DNA of 64,000 bases. Origin: Pseudomonas reinekei (GTDB lineage Bacteria > Pseudomonadota > Gammaproteobacteria > Pseudomonadales > Pseudomonadaceae). Under the pieces are notes generated by a model, which saw only the letters and a program-made list of their open reading frames with translations, had not been told where the DNA came from and did not search any database. This document shows, in pieces, positions 43,726-51,912 of the stretch (position 1 is its first letter; every line of letters starts with the position of its first letter). The position numbers were made by a program, and so were the translations under genes. The stretch spans positions 103,324 through 167,323 of the forward strand of contig NZ_MSTQ01000013.1 in the NCBI RefSeq assembly GCF_001945365.1. The letters are read 5' to 3'.

Positions 43726-46089
43726 ATGCTTGAGCAGCGAAGGGAAACGGAAGTGGTTCAACACCCCATGGATATCAAATTCACCAACCGGCTGTCCTAC
43801 AAGCAAGCCCGGCTTACCGTGCTGGTGGGTTTCATTCTGGGCATGCTGCTCAGCCTGCTGCAAATAGGCATCGATTATGCCAGTGAAGACGCCTCCATCA
43901 ACCGTGAAATACTGTCTTTGCTGGAAATCAGCCATAACCCGGCCTCGCGCATCGCCTACAACATTGACGCCGAACTCGCCCAGGAACTGACCATGGGCCT
44001 GTTGCGTTCTCCGGCGATCATCGGCGCCCGGCTGATCGACAACAACGGCAACGTGCTGGCCAACGTCAAGCGCCCCGGCCTGCAAAGCGGCTATCGCGTG
44101 ATCAGCGACCTGCTGTTCGGTGCCGAGCGACAGTTCGAGGACCGCCTCTATCTCGACCACCTGCCCAGCGAATCCCTTGGCACCCTGCAACTGGATGTCG
44201 ACACCTATTCGTTCGGCTATCGCTTCCTGCGTCGGGCCGAAGTGACCTTGCTCAACGGCTTCGCCCGCAGCCTGATCCTGACCGGCATTCTGCTGACGCT
44301 GTTCTATATGATGCTGACCAAGCCGTTGGTGCGGCTTATCCATGAACTCAGTCATCGAGATCCGAGTAGCGGCGACCCAACGCCGCTGGCATGTCCAACC
44401 GGGCACGCCAATGACGAAATCGGCGTCCTGGTGAAGGTTGCCAACCAGCAGTTTGAAAACGTCACCACCGAAATCCAGCAACGCCGCAATGCCGAAAACC
44501 GCCTGACCGATTACCTCGGCCAGCTGGAAAACATCGTCTCGGCGCGCACGGCGGAGCTCAAGGCAATCAACGCCCGACTCAGCCAATCCAATCAGGAGCT
44601 GGAGCTGGCCCGCAGCACGGCGCTGGACATGGCCGAAGCCCGCTCGGTGTTCCTGGCCAACATGAGCCACGAAATCCGTACGCCGCTCAATGGCCTGCTG
44701 GGCATGATCGCGCTATCGCTGGACGGACCATTGACTGCCGAGCAACAGCAACAGCTGTCCATCGCCCACGACTCGGGCAAAGTGCTGGTGGAATTGCTCA
44801 ACGATATTCTCGATCTGTCAAAGTTCGATGCCGGCCAGCTTGAACTCGAACACATCCCGTTCGACCTTGGCGCGTTGGTCGAAGACACGGCCAACCTGTT
44901 GTCGCAAAACGCGGCACCCAGTGTCGAGCTCACGTGCCTGATCGATCCACACTTCCCGGCGCTGGTGCTCGGCGATCCGACACGGGTCCGGCAAATCGTC
45001 AGTAACTTGCTGTCCAACGCCCTTAAGTTCACCCGCTTCGGACGGGTCGACGTTCGCCTGTCGAGCGCCGGCGATGGCGTACGGATTGAAGTCTGTGACA
45101 CCGGCATCGGCATCCCTCAGGATGCCCAGGTCAAGATTTTCCAGCCGTTCACCCAGGCCGGTGCCGGCATAACCCGGCAGTTCGGCGGGACCGGGTTGGG
45201 GCTGGCGCTGACCTACAACCTCTGTGAAGCGATGCAAGGGCGCCTGACCATCAGCTCGGAGGCCGGTTTCGGCAGTCAGTTCTGCGCAGAACTGCCACTG
45301 CCCCGCCATACCCGAGCCCTGGTTCCAGCCCCGTTGCAGGGCAAGGTCCTCGCCATCACCTCCGCGAGCAGCGGCCTGGCGGAATTGCTCAGCAGCCTGT
45401 TGCCGGTTTGGGGGCTGGAGTATCAGCAACGCTCCATTGACGAGCCTTTGTTCGGTTTGCACCCCGATGTGCTGATCACCGATTGCCCCGAGTGCCTGTT
45501 CAACCTGCGCCCAAGTTTGACCGCGCCGATCCTGCTGGTGACCGCTTACGGCAGTTTCATGCCCAGCGAACAAGCCAACGCCCTCGCCCCTTTGCAGCAA
45601 CAGGCGCGGCCCCTGGCACGCAACGCATTGCATCAGACCTTGCGCCGCATCCTGCAACCGGAAACCAGCACCATCAGCGACACGCCCATCGACGTTCTCA
45701 GCCCGCAGCGCCGCGCGCGGGTGTTGTTGGTCGAGGACAACCCGGTCAATCAGTTGGTGGCCAAGGGCATGCTCGGCAAACTCGGCTGCGACGTCACGGT
45801 CGCGGCTCACGGTGCCGAGGCGCTGGACCGGCTGGAGAGCGATGAATTCGATCTGGTGCTGATGGACTGCAACATGCCGGTGATGGATGGTTACGAAGCC
45901 AGTCGGCAGATCCGTCGCAGCGGACGCTGGCCACAGTTGCCGATCGTCGCCCTGACTGCCAACGCCATGTCCGAGGAACGCGAGCGCTGCCGGGCGGCGG
46001 GGATGAGCGACTACCTGGCCAAACCCTTCCGCCGCGAAGAACTGGCCGCGCTGCTGGACTTGTGGGTACCCGCTACGACAGTGCCTTGA
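43726..46089 (+). CDS. sagS: SagS-like hybrid sensor histidine kinase
   Basis: A 787-residue membrane kinase matching P. aeruginosa SagS in length, domain order and neighbourhood. TM1 is at ~30-50, followed by a periplasmic sensor and TM2 (~182-200). Then come a HAMP-like linker, the H-box MSHEIRTPLNGLLGM (~313), ATPase motifs (NALKFT, DTGIGIP, GTGLGL) and a C-terminal receiver (VEDNPVNQ, LMDCNMPVMDGYE). SagS promotes the switch to surface growth and biofilm by signalling to HptB and BfiS. The start is ATG 43726 or 43768; neither has a clear ribosome site. The last codons overlap the convergent ospR. Confidence 0.88.
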   Translation: MLEQRRETEVVQHPMDIKFTNRLSYKQARLTVLVGFILGMLLSLLQIGIDYASEDASINREILSLLEISHNPASRIAYNIDAELAQELTMGLLRSPAIIGARLIDNNGNVLANVKRPGLQSGYRVISDLLFGAERQFEDRLYLDHLPSESLGTLQLDVDTYSFGYRFLRRAEVTLLNGFARSLILTGILLTLFYMMLTKPLVRLIHELSHRDPSSGDPTPLACPTGHANDEIGVLVKVANQQFENVTTEIQQRRNAENRLTDYLGQLENIVSARTAELKAINARLSQSNQELELARSTALDMAEARSVFLANMSHEIRTPLNGLLGMIALSLDGPLTAEQQQQLSIAHDSGKVLVELLNDILDLSKFDAGQLELEHIPFDLGALVEDTANLLSQNAAPSVELTCLIDPHFPALVLGDPTRVRQIVSNLLSNALKFTRFGRVDVRLSSAGDGVRIEVCDTGIGIPQDAQVKIFQPFTQAGAGITRQFGGTGLGLALTYNLCEAMQGRLTISSEAGFGSQFCAELPLPRHTRALVPAPLQGKVLAITSASSGLAELLSSLLPVWGLEYQQRSIDEPLFGLHPDVLITDCPECLFNLRPSLTAPILLVTAYGSFMPSEQANALAPLQQQARPLARNALHQTLRRILQPETSTISDTPIDVLSPQRRARVLLVEDNPVNQLVAKGMLGKLGCDVTVAAHGAEALDRLESDEFDLVLMDCNMPVMDGYEASRQIRRSGRWPQLPIVALTANAMSEERERCRAAGMSDYLAKPFRREELAALLDLWVPATTVP

Positions 46090-46534
46090 TCTGCCCCAAG
46101 AGGTGGTCCAGACCGTCACGCAGGTCATTCAGGCGATCGAGGTCCACGCCGCTGTCGCATAACAACCGGGCCTTGAGCGGCCCGACTTGATCGCGCAATG
46201 CCGTCCCGGCAGTCGACAGGCTCAGGTGCACCTCGCGCTCATCCCTTGCCGAACGTTGACGCTGAACCAGTTGCAGTTGCTCCAGGCGCTTGAGCAATGG
46301 CGTCAGCGTGCCGGAATCCAGCGCCAGGCGCTCGCCCAGTGCCTTGACGGTCGGCTGCTCCGGGGGCGTCTCCTGCCACTCCCACAACACCAGCATTGCC
46401 AGGTATTGCGGGTAGGTCAGGCCCAATTGATCGAGCATCGGCTTGTAGGCCCGGATCACCGCGCGGGAGGCGGCATACAGCTTGAAGCAGAGCTGACTGT
46501 CGAGATTCAGGGAATCGACTGACAGGGTGTTCAT
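46073..46534 (-). CDS. ospR: OspR-type MarR/OhrR peroxide-responsive regulator
   Basis: A 153-residue MarR-fold repressor with the OhrR-type reactive cysteine at C16 (LDSQLCFKLYAASR) and the LGLTYPQYLAMLVLWE core. OspR senses peroxide through this Cys and represses the glutathione peroxidase gene, whose stop codon overlaps the ospR start (ATGA). Placement between sagS and gpo matches P. aeruginosa. A well-matched operator lies upstream of gpo. Confidence 0.92.
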   Translation of the reverse strand: MNTLSVDSLNLDSQLCFKLYAASRAVIRAYKPMLDQLGLTYPQYLAMLVLWEWQETPPEQPTVKALGERLALDSGTLTPLLKRLEQLQLVQRQRSARDEREVHLSLSTAGTALRDQVGPLKARLLCDSGVDLDRLNDLRDGLDHLLGQIKALS

Positions 46535-47016
46535 TTGAGCAGGGCTTCGATCTCGCGGCTAAGGTCCTGCGGCTTGGTGGCAGGCGCAAAGCGCTTGACC
46601 AACTGGCCGTCCTTGCCGATCAGGAATTTGGTGAAGTTCCACTTGATGCCTTGGGAGCCGAGCACGCCCGGGGCGCGCTTTTTCAACTGCACGAACAGCG
46701 GATGGGCACCGGCGCCGTTGACTTCAATCTTTTTGAACAGCGGGAAGCTGACACCGAAGTTCAGTTCGCAAAACTCGCTGATCGCGCCTTCGTTACCCGG
46801 CTCTTGCTTGCCGAATTGATTGCAGGGAAAGCCCAACACCACCAGGCCCTGATCCTTGTAGGTCTGCCACAGTTCTTCGAGGCCTTTGTACTGCGGAGTG
46901 AAACCGCATTTGCTGGCCGTATTGACCACCAGCACGGCTTTGCCGGCGTAATCGGCCAGGGTCTTTTGCTCGCCCTTGATGGTGGTGCAAGGGATGTTCA
47001 GCAGATTGTCGCTCAT
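46531..47016 (-). CDS. gpo: Glutathione/thioredoxin peroxidase
   Basis: A 161-residue peroxidase with a Cys-type active site: the peroxidatic Cys in SKCGFTPQY (~36), Gln in FPCNQFGKQEPG and Trp-Asn in IKWNFTKFL. It reduces hydrogen and organic peroxides. It is the first gene of the gpo-ospR operon and probably is repressed by OspR. Confidence 0.94.
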   Translation of the reverse strand: MSDNLLNIPCTTIKGEQKTLADYAGKAVLVVNTASKCGFTPQYKGLEELWQTYKDQGLVVLGFPCNQFGKQEPGNEGAISEFCELNFGVSFPLFKKIEVNGAGAHPLFVQLKKRAPGVLGSQGIKWNFTKFLIGKDGQLVKRFAPATKPQDLSREIEALLK

Positions 47017-47062
47017 GATGAGGGGCTCAGGATTGAGGAAGATGAGTCAAACATAGCGAGCA

Positions 47063-47084
47063 ATTGAATTGCGTGCAATTTAAT
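47063..47084. promoter_or_regulatory. Probable OspR operator upstream of gpo
   Basis: ATTGAATTGC (47063-47072) and GCAATTTAAT (47075-47084) form a dyad with one mismatch, 46 bases before the gpo start codon. This placement fits repression by the product of the next gene, ospR. Confidence 0.6.
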
Positions 47085-47101
47085 TAATCCCTCCCCCTTC
47101 C

Positions 47102-47176
47102 TGTAGGAGCCGGCCTGCTGGCGATCGGTGCGCCGCGGTGTGTCATATCCACCGCTATCGCCAGCAAGCCGGTACC
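47102..47176. repeat. REP-type inverted pair
   Basis: GTAGGAGCCGGCCTGCTGGCGAT is met by ATCGCCAGCAAGCCGGTACC in the opposite orientation, the common Pseudomonas fluorescens-group REP doublet. It lies between the gpo promoter and the 3' end of msrB. Confidence 0.75.
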
Positions 47177-47196
47177 TTCAGAGGATCGAGGTCATC

Positions 47197-47595
47197 CTAT
47201 ACGCGGGGCACCAGATCCAGGCACACGGAGTTGATGCAATAGCGCAGCCCGGTCGGCGCTGGACCATCAGGGAACACGTGGCCCAAATGCGCATCGCATT
47301 TGGCGCAGACCACTTCGGTGCGGATCATGCCGTGGCTGACATCGCGGATTTCGGTCATGGCATTGTCGTCAATCGGCGCATAGAAACTCGGCCAGCCGCA
47401 GCCGGAATCGAATTTGGTTCTGGAATCGAACAGCGGCTCGTTGCAGCAGATGCAATGGTAGACACCATCGACCTTGCTGTCGTTGTACTTGCCGGAAAAC
47501 GGCCGTTCCGTGCCCTTGAGGCGGCACACGTTGTACTGCTCCGGATCGAGCATGGCCTTCCATTCTTCCAGGGTTTTTTCCAACTTTTCCATCAT
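47197..47595 (-). CDS. msrB: Peptide-methionine (R)-S-oxide reductase MsrB
   Basis: A 132-residue enzyme that reduces Met-R-sulfoxide in proteins. Zinc pairs CICC and CAKC, the GCGWPSFY motif and the catalytic Cys in RYCINSVCLD are present. The start is ATG 47595 or the adjacent 47592, with GAGG upstream. It is divergent from the aminotransferase gene. Confidence 0.95.
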   Translation of the reverse strand: MMEKLEKTLEEWKAMLDPEQYNVCRLKGTERPFSGKYNDSKVDGVYHCICCNEPLFDSRTKFDSGCGWPSFYAPIDDNAMTEIRDVSHGMIRTEVVCAKCDAHLGHVFPDGPAPTGLRYCINSVCLDLVPRV

Positions 47596-47817
47596 CACAC
47601 CTCGGCGGCTGAAAAAGCCCGATCTGTACCTTTTCCACGGATCGGGCGGCACGTATGATTGCGCCTCGTCAAACGCCAGTCTGGCAGCCAGACCACGCGC
47701 ATTCAAACAGATTTATGGGTGCTGCCTCCAAGGCGTCAGGCCTGTGTGATTACGCAGGATTCCCAGTACGGTTGTTCACACGCCGCCTGGATCGTTCATT
47801 TTCGGGAACACATCGCC

Positions 47818-49029
47818 ATGCAGGTCAGCAAATCGAACAAGCTCGCCAACGTCTGCTACGACATTCGCGGCCCAGTGCTCAAGCACGCCAAACGCCTGGA
47901 AGAGGAAGGCCATCGCATCCTCAAGCTGAACATCGGCAACCCGGCGCCCTTTGGTTTCGAAGCGCCGGATGAAATCCTCCAGGACGTGATCCGCAACCTG
48001 CCGACCGCACAGGGCTACAGCGATTCCAAGGGCCTGTTCAGCGCGCGCAAGGCGGTGATGCAGTACTACCAGCAAAAGCAGGTGGAAGGCGTCGGCATTG
48101 AAGACATCTACCTGGGCAACGGCGTTTCCGAGCTGATCGTGATGTCGATGCAGGCCTTGCTCAACAACGGCGACGAAGTGCTGGTGCCGGCGCCGGACTA
48201 TCCACTGTGGACTGCCGCCGTGAGCCTGTCCGGCGGTAACCCGGTGCACTACCTGTGTGACGAGCAAGCCAACTGGTGGCCGGACCTGGCTGACATCAAG
48301 GCCAAGATCACCCCGAACACCAAGGCTCTGGTGATCATCAACCCGAACAACCCGACCGGTGCGGTGTATTCGAAGGAAGTGTTGCTGGGCATGCTGGAAC
48401 TGGCCCGCCAGCACAACCTGGTGGTGTTCTCCGACGAGATCTACGACAAGATCCTGTACGACGATGCCGTGCACATCTGCACCGCTTCCCTCGCGCCGGA
48501 CTTGCTGTGCCTGACCTTCAACGGTCTGTCCAAGTCCTATCGCGTCGCCGGTTTCCGCTCCGGCTGGATCGCCATTTCCGGGCCAAAACATCACGCCCAG
48601 AGCTACATCGAAGGCATCGACATGCTGGCCAACATGCGCCTGTGTGCCAACGTGCCGAGCCAGCACGCGATCCAGACCGCGCTGGGTGGCTACCAGAGCA
48701 TCAACGACCTGGTGCTTCCGCCAGGACGCCTGCTGGAGCAGCGCAACCGCACGTGGGAACTGCTCAACGACATCCCGGGCGTCAGTTGCGTCAAGCCGAT
48801 GGGCGCGCTGTATGCATTCCCGCGCATCGACCCGAAAGTCTGCCCGATCCACAACGACGAGAAATTCGTCCTCGACCTGCTGCTTTCCGAGAAGCTGCTG
48901 GTGGTTCAAGGCACCGCCTTCAACTGGCCATGGCCGGACCACTTCCGCGTCGTGACCCTGCCCCGCGTCGATGACCTGGAAATGGCCATCGGCCGCATCG
49001 GCAACTTCCTCAAATCCTATCGCCAGTGA
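47818..49029 (+). CDS. alaA: PLP-dependent aminotransferase, AlaA type
   Basis: A 403-residue class I aminotransferase that probably interconverts alanine/pyruvate with glutamate. Motifs: LNIGNPAPFGF near the start, VINPNNPTGAVYS, the PLP lysine in NGLSKSYRVAGFRSGW and a conserved C-terminal Arg in HFRVVTLPR. ATG 47818 begins MQVSKSNKLANVCYDIRGPV, the usual N-terminus. A 10-bp hairpin follows the stop. Confidence 0.92.
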   Translation: MQVSKSNKLANVCYDIRGPVLKHAKRLEEEGHRILKLNIGNPAPFGFEAPDEILQDVIRNLPTAQGYSDSKGLFSARKAVMQYYQQKQVEGVGIEDIYLGNGVSELIVMSMQALLNNGDEVLVPAPDYPLWTAAVSLSGGNPVHYLCDEQANWWPDLADIKAKITPNTKALVIINPNNPTGAVYSKEVLLGMLELARQHNLVVFSDEIYDKILYDDAVHICTASLAPDLLCLTFNGLSKSYRVAGFRSGWIAISGPKHHAQSYIEGIDMLANMRLCANVPSQHAIQTALGGYQSINDLVLPPGRLLEQRNRTWELLNDIPGVSCVKPMGALYAFPRIDPKVCPIHNDEKFVLDLLLSEKLLVVQGTAFNWPWPDHFRVVTLPRVDDLEMAIGRIGNFLKSYRQ

Positions 49030-49038
49030 GCGGGAGGT

Positions 49039-49072
49039 CACCGTGCGACGGCGCTTGCCCCATCGCACGGTG
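49039..49072 (+). terminator. Hairpin after alaA
   Basis: CACCGTGCGA (49039-49048) pairs perfectly with TCGCACGGTG (49063-49072) just after the alaA stop codon. There is no strong T-run, so efficiency is uncertain. Confidence 0.5.
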
Positions 49073-49273
49073 ATTCATTCAGCAACACTTGTTTGCGCCC
49101 TGTAGAAGGCTGGCGCCTCTACCCCTCACCGACACTACACTGCCTGCTCTGGCCCAACGCCGTCGGGGTGAATCAGATTTGCCGGCCTACAAACGCTTCC
49201 TTCATAAACGTCGGAAATGCCCTGCAAGCAGCTAAGCTTTTACCGTAGGACACAGTTTGAAATAGTCACCCGG

Positions 49274-49302
49274 TTGAATACCCCGGTGCAGCACCTTATA
49301 TA
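49274..49302 (+). promoter_or_regulatory. Sigma-70 promoter for htpX
   Basis: TTGAAT (49274-49279), a 17-base spacer and TATATA (49297-49302), 46 bases before the htpX start and followed by AAGGAG at 49329. Nothing else is seen in the 49030-49347 gap besides the alaA hairpin. Confidence 0.6.
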
Positions 49303-49347
49303 CCCCGCAGTACGCTACATCTTTAGCATAAGGAGATTTCTACAACC

Positions 49348-50238
49348 ATGATGCGCATCCTGCTGTTTTTGGCCACTAACCTGGCGGTCGTGCTGATTGC
49401 CAGCATCACGCTGAGCCTTTTTGGCTTCAACGGGTTCATGGCGGCCAACGGGGTTGATCTCAACCTCAATCAGCTGCTGATTTTCTGTGCGGTCTTTGGT
49501 TTCGCCGGTTCCCTGTTCTCGCTGTTCATCTCCAAGTGGATGGCGAAGATGAGCACCAGCACCCAGATCATCACCCAGCCACGCACGCGTCACGAGCAAT
49601 GGCTGCTGCAAACCGTCGAGCAATTGTCCCGTGAAGCCGGGATCAAGATGCCCGAAGTCGGTATTTTCCCGGCCTACGAGGCGAACGCTTTCGCCACCGG
49701 CTGGAACAAGAACGACGCACTGGTCGCGGTCAGCCAGGGCTTGCTCGAGCGCTTTTCGCCGGATGAAGTGAAAGCCGTTCTGGCCCACGAAATCGGCCAC
49801 GTGGCTAACGGCGACATGGTCACCCTGGCGCTGATTCAGGGCGTGGTGAACACCTTCGTGATGTTCTTTGCGCGGATCATCGGCAACTTTGTCGACAAGG
49901 TGATCTTCAAGAATGAAGAAGGCCAGGGTATTGCCTACTACGTGGCAACCATCTTCGCCGAACTGGTCCTGGGTATTCTGGCCAGCGCCATCGTGATGTG
50001 GTTTTCGCGCAAACGCGAATTCCGCGCAGACGAAGCCGGTGCAAACCTGGCCGGTACTGCCGCGATGATCGGCGCCCTGCAACGCCTGCGTGCGGAACAA
50101 GGCCTGCCGGTTCACATGCCTGACACCCTGAACGCCTTCGGCATCAACGGTGGCATCAAACAAGGGTTCGCTCGCATGTTCATGAGCCACCCGCCGCTGG
50201 AAGAGCGTATCGATGCACTGGCTCGTCGCCGGGGCTGA
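49348..50238 (+). CDS. htpX: HtpX, inner-membrane zinc protease
   Basis: A 296-residue M48 metalloprotease for membrane-protein quality control. Two N-terminal membrane helices, the zinc site LAHEIGHVANGD (~148) and two later helices are visible. The third ligand is in FSRKREFRADEAG. Expected length and full motif set. A strong terminator follows. Confidence 0.95.
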   Translation: MMRILLFLATNLAVVLIASITLSLFGFNGFMAANGVDLNLNQLLIFCAVFGFAGSLFSLFISKWMAKMSTSTQIITQPRTRHEQWLLQTVEQLSREAGIKMPEVGIFPAYEANAFATGWNKNDALVAVSQGLLERFSPDEVKAVLAHEIGHVANGDMVTLALIQGVVNTFVMFFARIIGNFVDKVIFKNEEGQGIAYYVATIFAELVLGILASAIVMWFSRKREFRADEAGANLAGTAAMIGALQRLRAEQGLPVHMPDTLNAFGINGGIKQGFARMFMSHPPLEERIDALARRRG

Positions 50239-50252
50239 TCGTTCTGCGGTCA

Positions 50253-50288
50253 CAAAAAACGGGGCGATCTGATCGCCCCGTTTTTTTT
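50253..50288. terminator. Intrinsic bidirectional terminator, htpX/tpm
   Basis: CGGGGCGA (50260-50267) and TCGCCCCG (50273-50280) form a stem with an A-tract before and eight T after, so it can end both the htpX and the convergent tpm transcripts. Confidence 0.92.
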
Positions 50289-50308
50289 GCCTTGAAGCTC
50301 CTCTGCCT

Positions 50309-50965
50309 TTAACGGCACATCAGGCGATAAACCCGCTCTTCTAGTCGAGTAACACCCGCCTCTATGAACTTCCCACTCTCGCTCAAAATATCCTGATCTT
50401 CCAGGATCTTCAGCGCCCATGACGCCCCAAACAACCGCTGCACCTCATCATCGACCACGGCAAACGGCGGGCCAGACATTTGTGCCTGGTCGTAATCCAG
50501 CGTAATCAGCAGCCCCTGAAATTCCTTCGGCAGTATCCGCTTCAAATGGTCGGCATACTGCTCCCGCATAGCCGGTGGCAGCGCGATCAAGGCGGCACGG
50601 TCATAGAGCGCAGAACAATCAGCGACATCACCGGCAGTCAGTGCAAAGAAATCGCCGCACCACAGCTCAATCGAGCCCGCCCGGTAAACCTTGAATGGCC
50701 CCTGCTCGCTAACTGCGGGATCAAAGCCGTGTTCGCTGAAGAAGTCCTCCACGGCCTTTTCCGACAGTTCGACTCCCAGAACCTCATGCCCTTGATGGGC
50801 AAGCCACAACAAATCCAGACTCTTCCCACACAGGGGCACCAGCACACGAGCGCCCTCTTCCAGACCTAACGCCGGCCAGAACCGTCGCAGATAGGGGTTC
50901 ACCTGCGGCAGATGAAAGCCGATCTGATTCGACGCCCACTTCTTGTGCCAAAACTCCGGCTGCAT
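50309..50965 (-). CDS. tpm: Thiopurine S-methyltransferase
   Basis: A 218-residue SAM-dependent methyltransferase. N-terminal MQPEFWHKKWASNQIGFH, the SAM motif RVLVPLCGKSLDLLWLA and LITLDYDQAQMSGPPFAV are typical of bacterial TPMT, which methylates thiopurines and, in Pseudomonas, selenium and tellurium oxyanions. ATG 50965 is chosen by the conserved N-terminus. Confidence 0.94.
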   Translation of the reverse strand: MQPEFWHKKWASNQIGFHLPQVNPYLRRFWPALGLEEGARVLVPLCGKSLDLLWLAHQGHEVLGVELSEKAVEDFFSEHGFDPAVSEQGPFKVYRAGSIELWCGDFFALTAGDVADCSALYDRAALIALPPAMREQYADHLKRILPKEFQGLLITLDYDQAQMSGPPFAVVDDEVQRLFGASWALKILEDQDILSESGKFIEAGVTRLEERVYRLMCR

Positions 50966-51068
50966 AAATAACCCCGAAAATTCGATCAAAACACCCTAAA
51001 ACTTATATTAGATTTAGATCAATGATCTGATTGAAGATGGCGTCATCTTACCCCCCAGGAGCTCACAC

Positions 51069-51836
51069 ATGTTCCCCAGCCTGTACATATCCCATGGCTC
51101 CCCGATGCTGGCTCTGGAACCTGGTGCCAGTGGGCCGGCTCTCGTGCGTCTGGCGGCGGAAATGCCGAAGCCAAAGGCCATCGTGATTGTTTCTGCGCAT
51201 TGGGAAAGCAACGAATTGCTGGTCAGCGGCAACCCGCAACCTGACACCTGGCATGATTTCGGCGGTTTCCCCAAAGCCCTGTTCGAAGTGCAGTACCCGG
51301 CGCCGGGCAATCCCCGGTTGGCCGCAGACGTTGTCGAGCTGTTGAAGGCCAGTGACCTCCCCGCGCGCATTGACCCTCAGCGCCCGTTCGACCATGGGGT
51401 CTGGGTACCGTTGTCGTTGATGTATCCGCAGGCGGACATCCCGGTCGTTCAGGTGTCCCTGCCCACCCGTGGCGGCCCGGCCCTGCAAACCCGCGTTGGC
51501 CATGCCCTGGCCAGCCTGCGCGAACACGGCGTGTTGCTGATCGGCTCCGGCAGCATCACGCACAACCTGCGGGAACTGAACTGGCATGCCGGTCCGGAAA
51601 GCGTTGAGCCGTGGGCCCAGGCGTTCCGCGACTGGATGATCGAAAAACTGGCTGCCAACGACGAAGCCGCGCTGCATGACTATCGGGCGCAGGCACCGAA
51701 TGCCGTGCGCAACCACCCAAGTGACGAGCACTTGTTGCCGCTGTACTTTGCCCGCAGCGCCGGAGGCGAATTCAGCGTTGCCCACAAAGGGTTTACCCTG
51801 GGTGCGCTGGGCATGGACATCTATCGCTTCGGCTGA
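51069..51836 (+). CDS. ygiD: LigB/YgiD-type 4,5-DOPA extradiol dioxygenase
   Basis: A 255-residue non-haem metal dioxygenase. Metal-site histidines appear in LYISHGSPML (~9), SAHWESNE (~50) and GSGSITHNLREL (~163). CAGGAG lies 7 bases before the ATG. It opens catechol rings such as DOPA in vitro; the natural substrate is unknown. Confidence 0.9.
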   Translation: MFPSLYISHGSPMLALEPGASGPALVRLAAEMPKPKAIVIVSAHWESNELLVSGNPQPDTWHDFGGFPKALFEVQYPAPGNPRLAADVVELLKASDLPARIDPQRPFDHGVWVPLSLMYPQADIPVVQVSLPTRGGPALQTRVGHALASLREHGVLLIGSGSITHNLRELNWHAGPESVEPWAQAFRDWMIEKLAANDEAALHDYRAQAPNAVRNHPSDEHLLPLYFARSAGGEFSVAHKGFTLGALGMDIYRFG

Positions 51837-51851
51837 AGCTTTTGCGCAGGC

Positions 51852-51884
51852 AAAAAAAATCCCCGAACCAGTCGGGGATTTTTT
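51852..51884. terminator. Intrinsic bidirectional terminator, ygiD/deaD
   Basis: ATCCCCGA (51859-51866) and TCGGGGAT (51872-51879) with A-tract before and T-tract after, between convergent genes. Confidence 0.9.
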
Positions 51885-51912
51885 ATGTTCGATCAATCAG
51901 CCCAAGGGCGGA

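Noticed and set aside
43606..44670. Long minus-strand open frame opposite sagS
   Set aside because: It is a GC-rich antisense frame; the plus strand encodes a complete kinase with all motifs.
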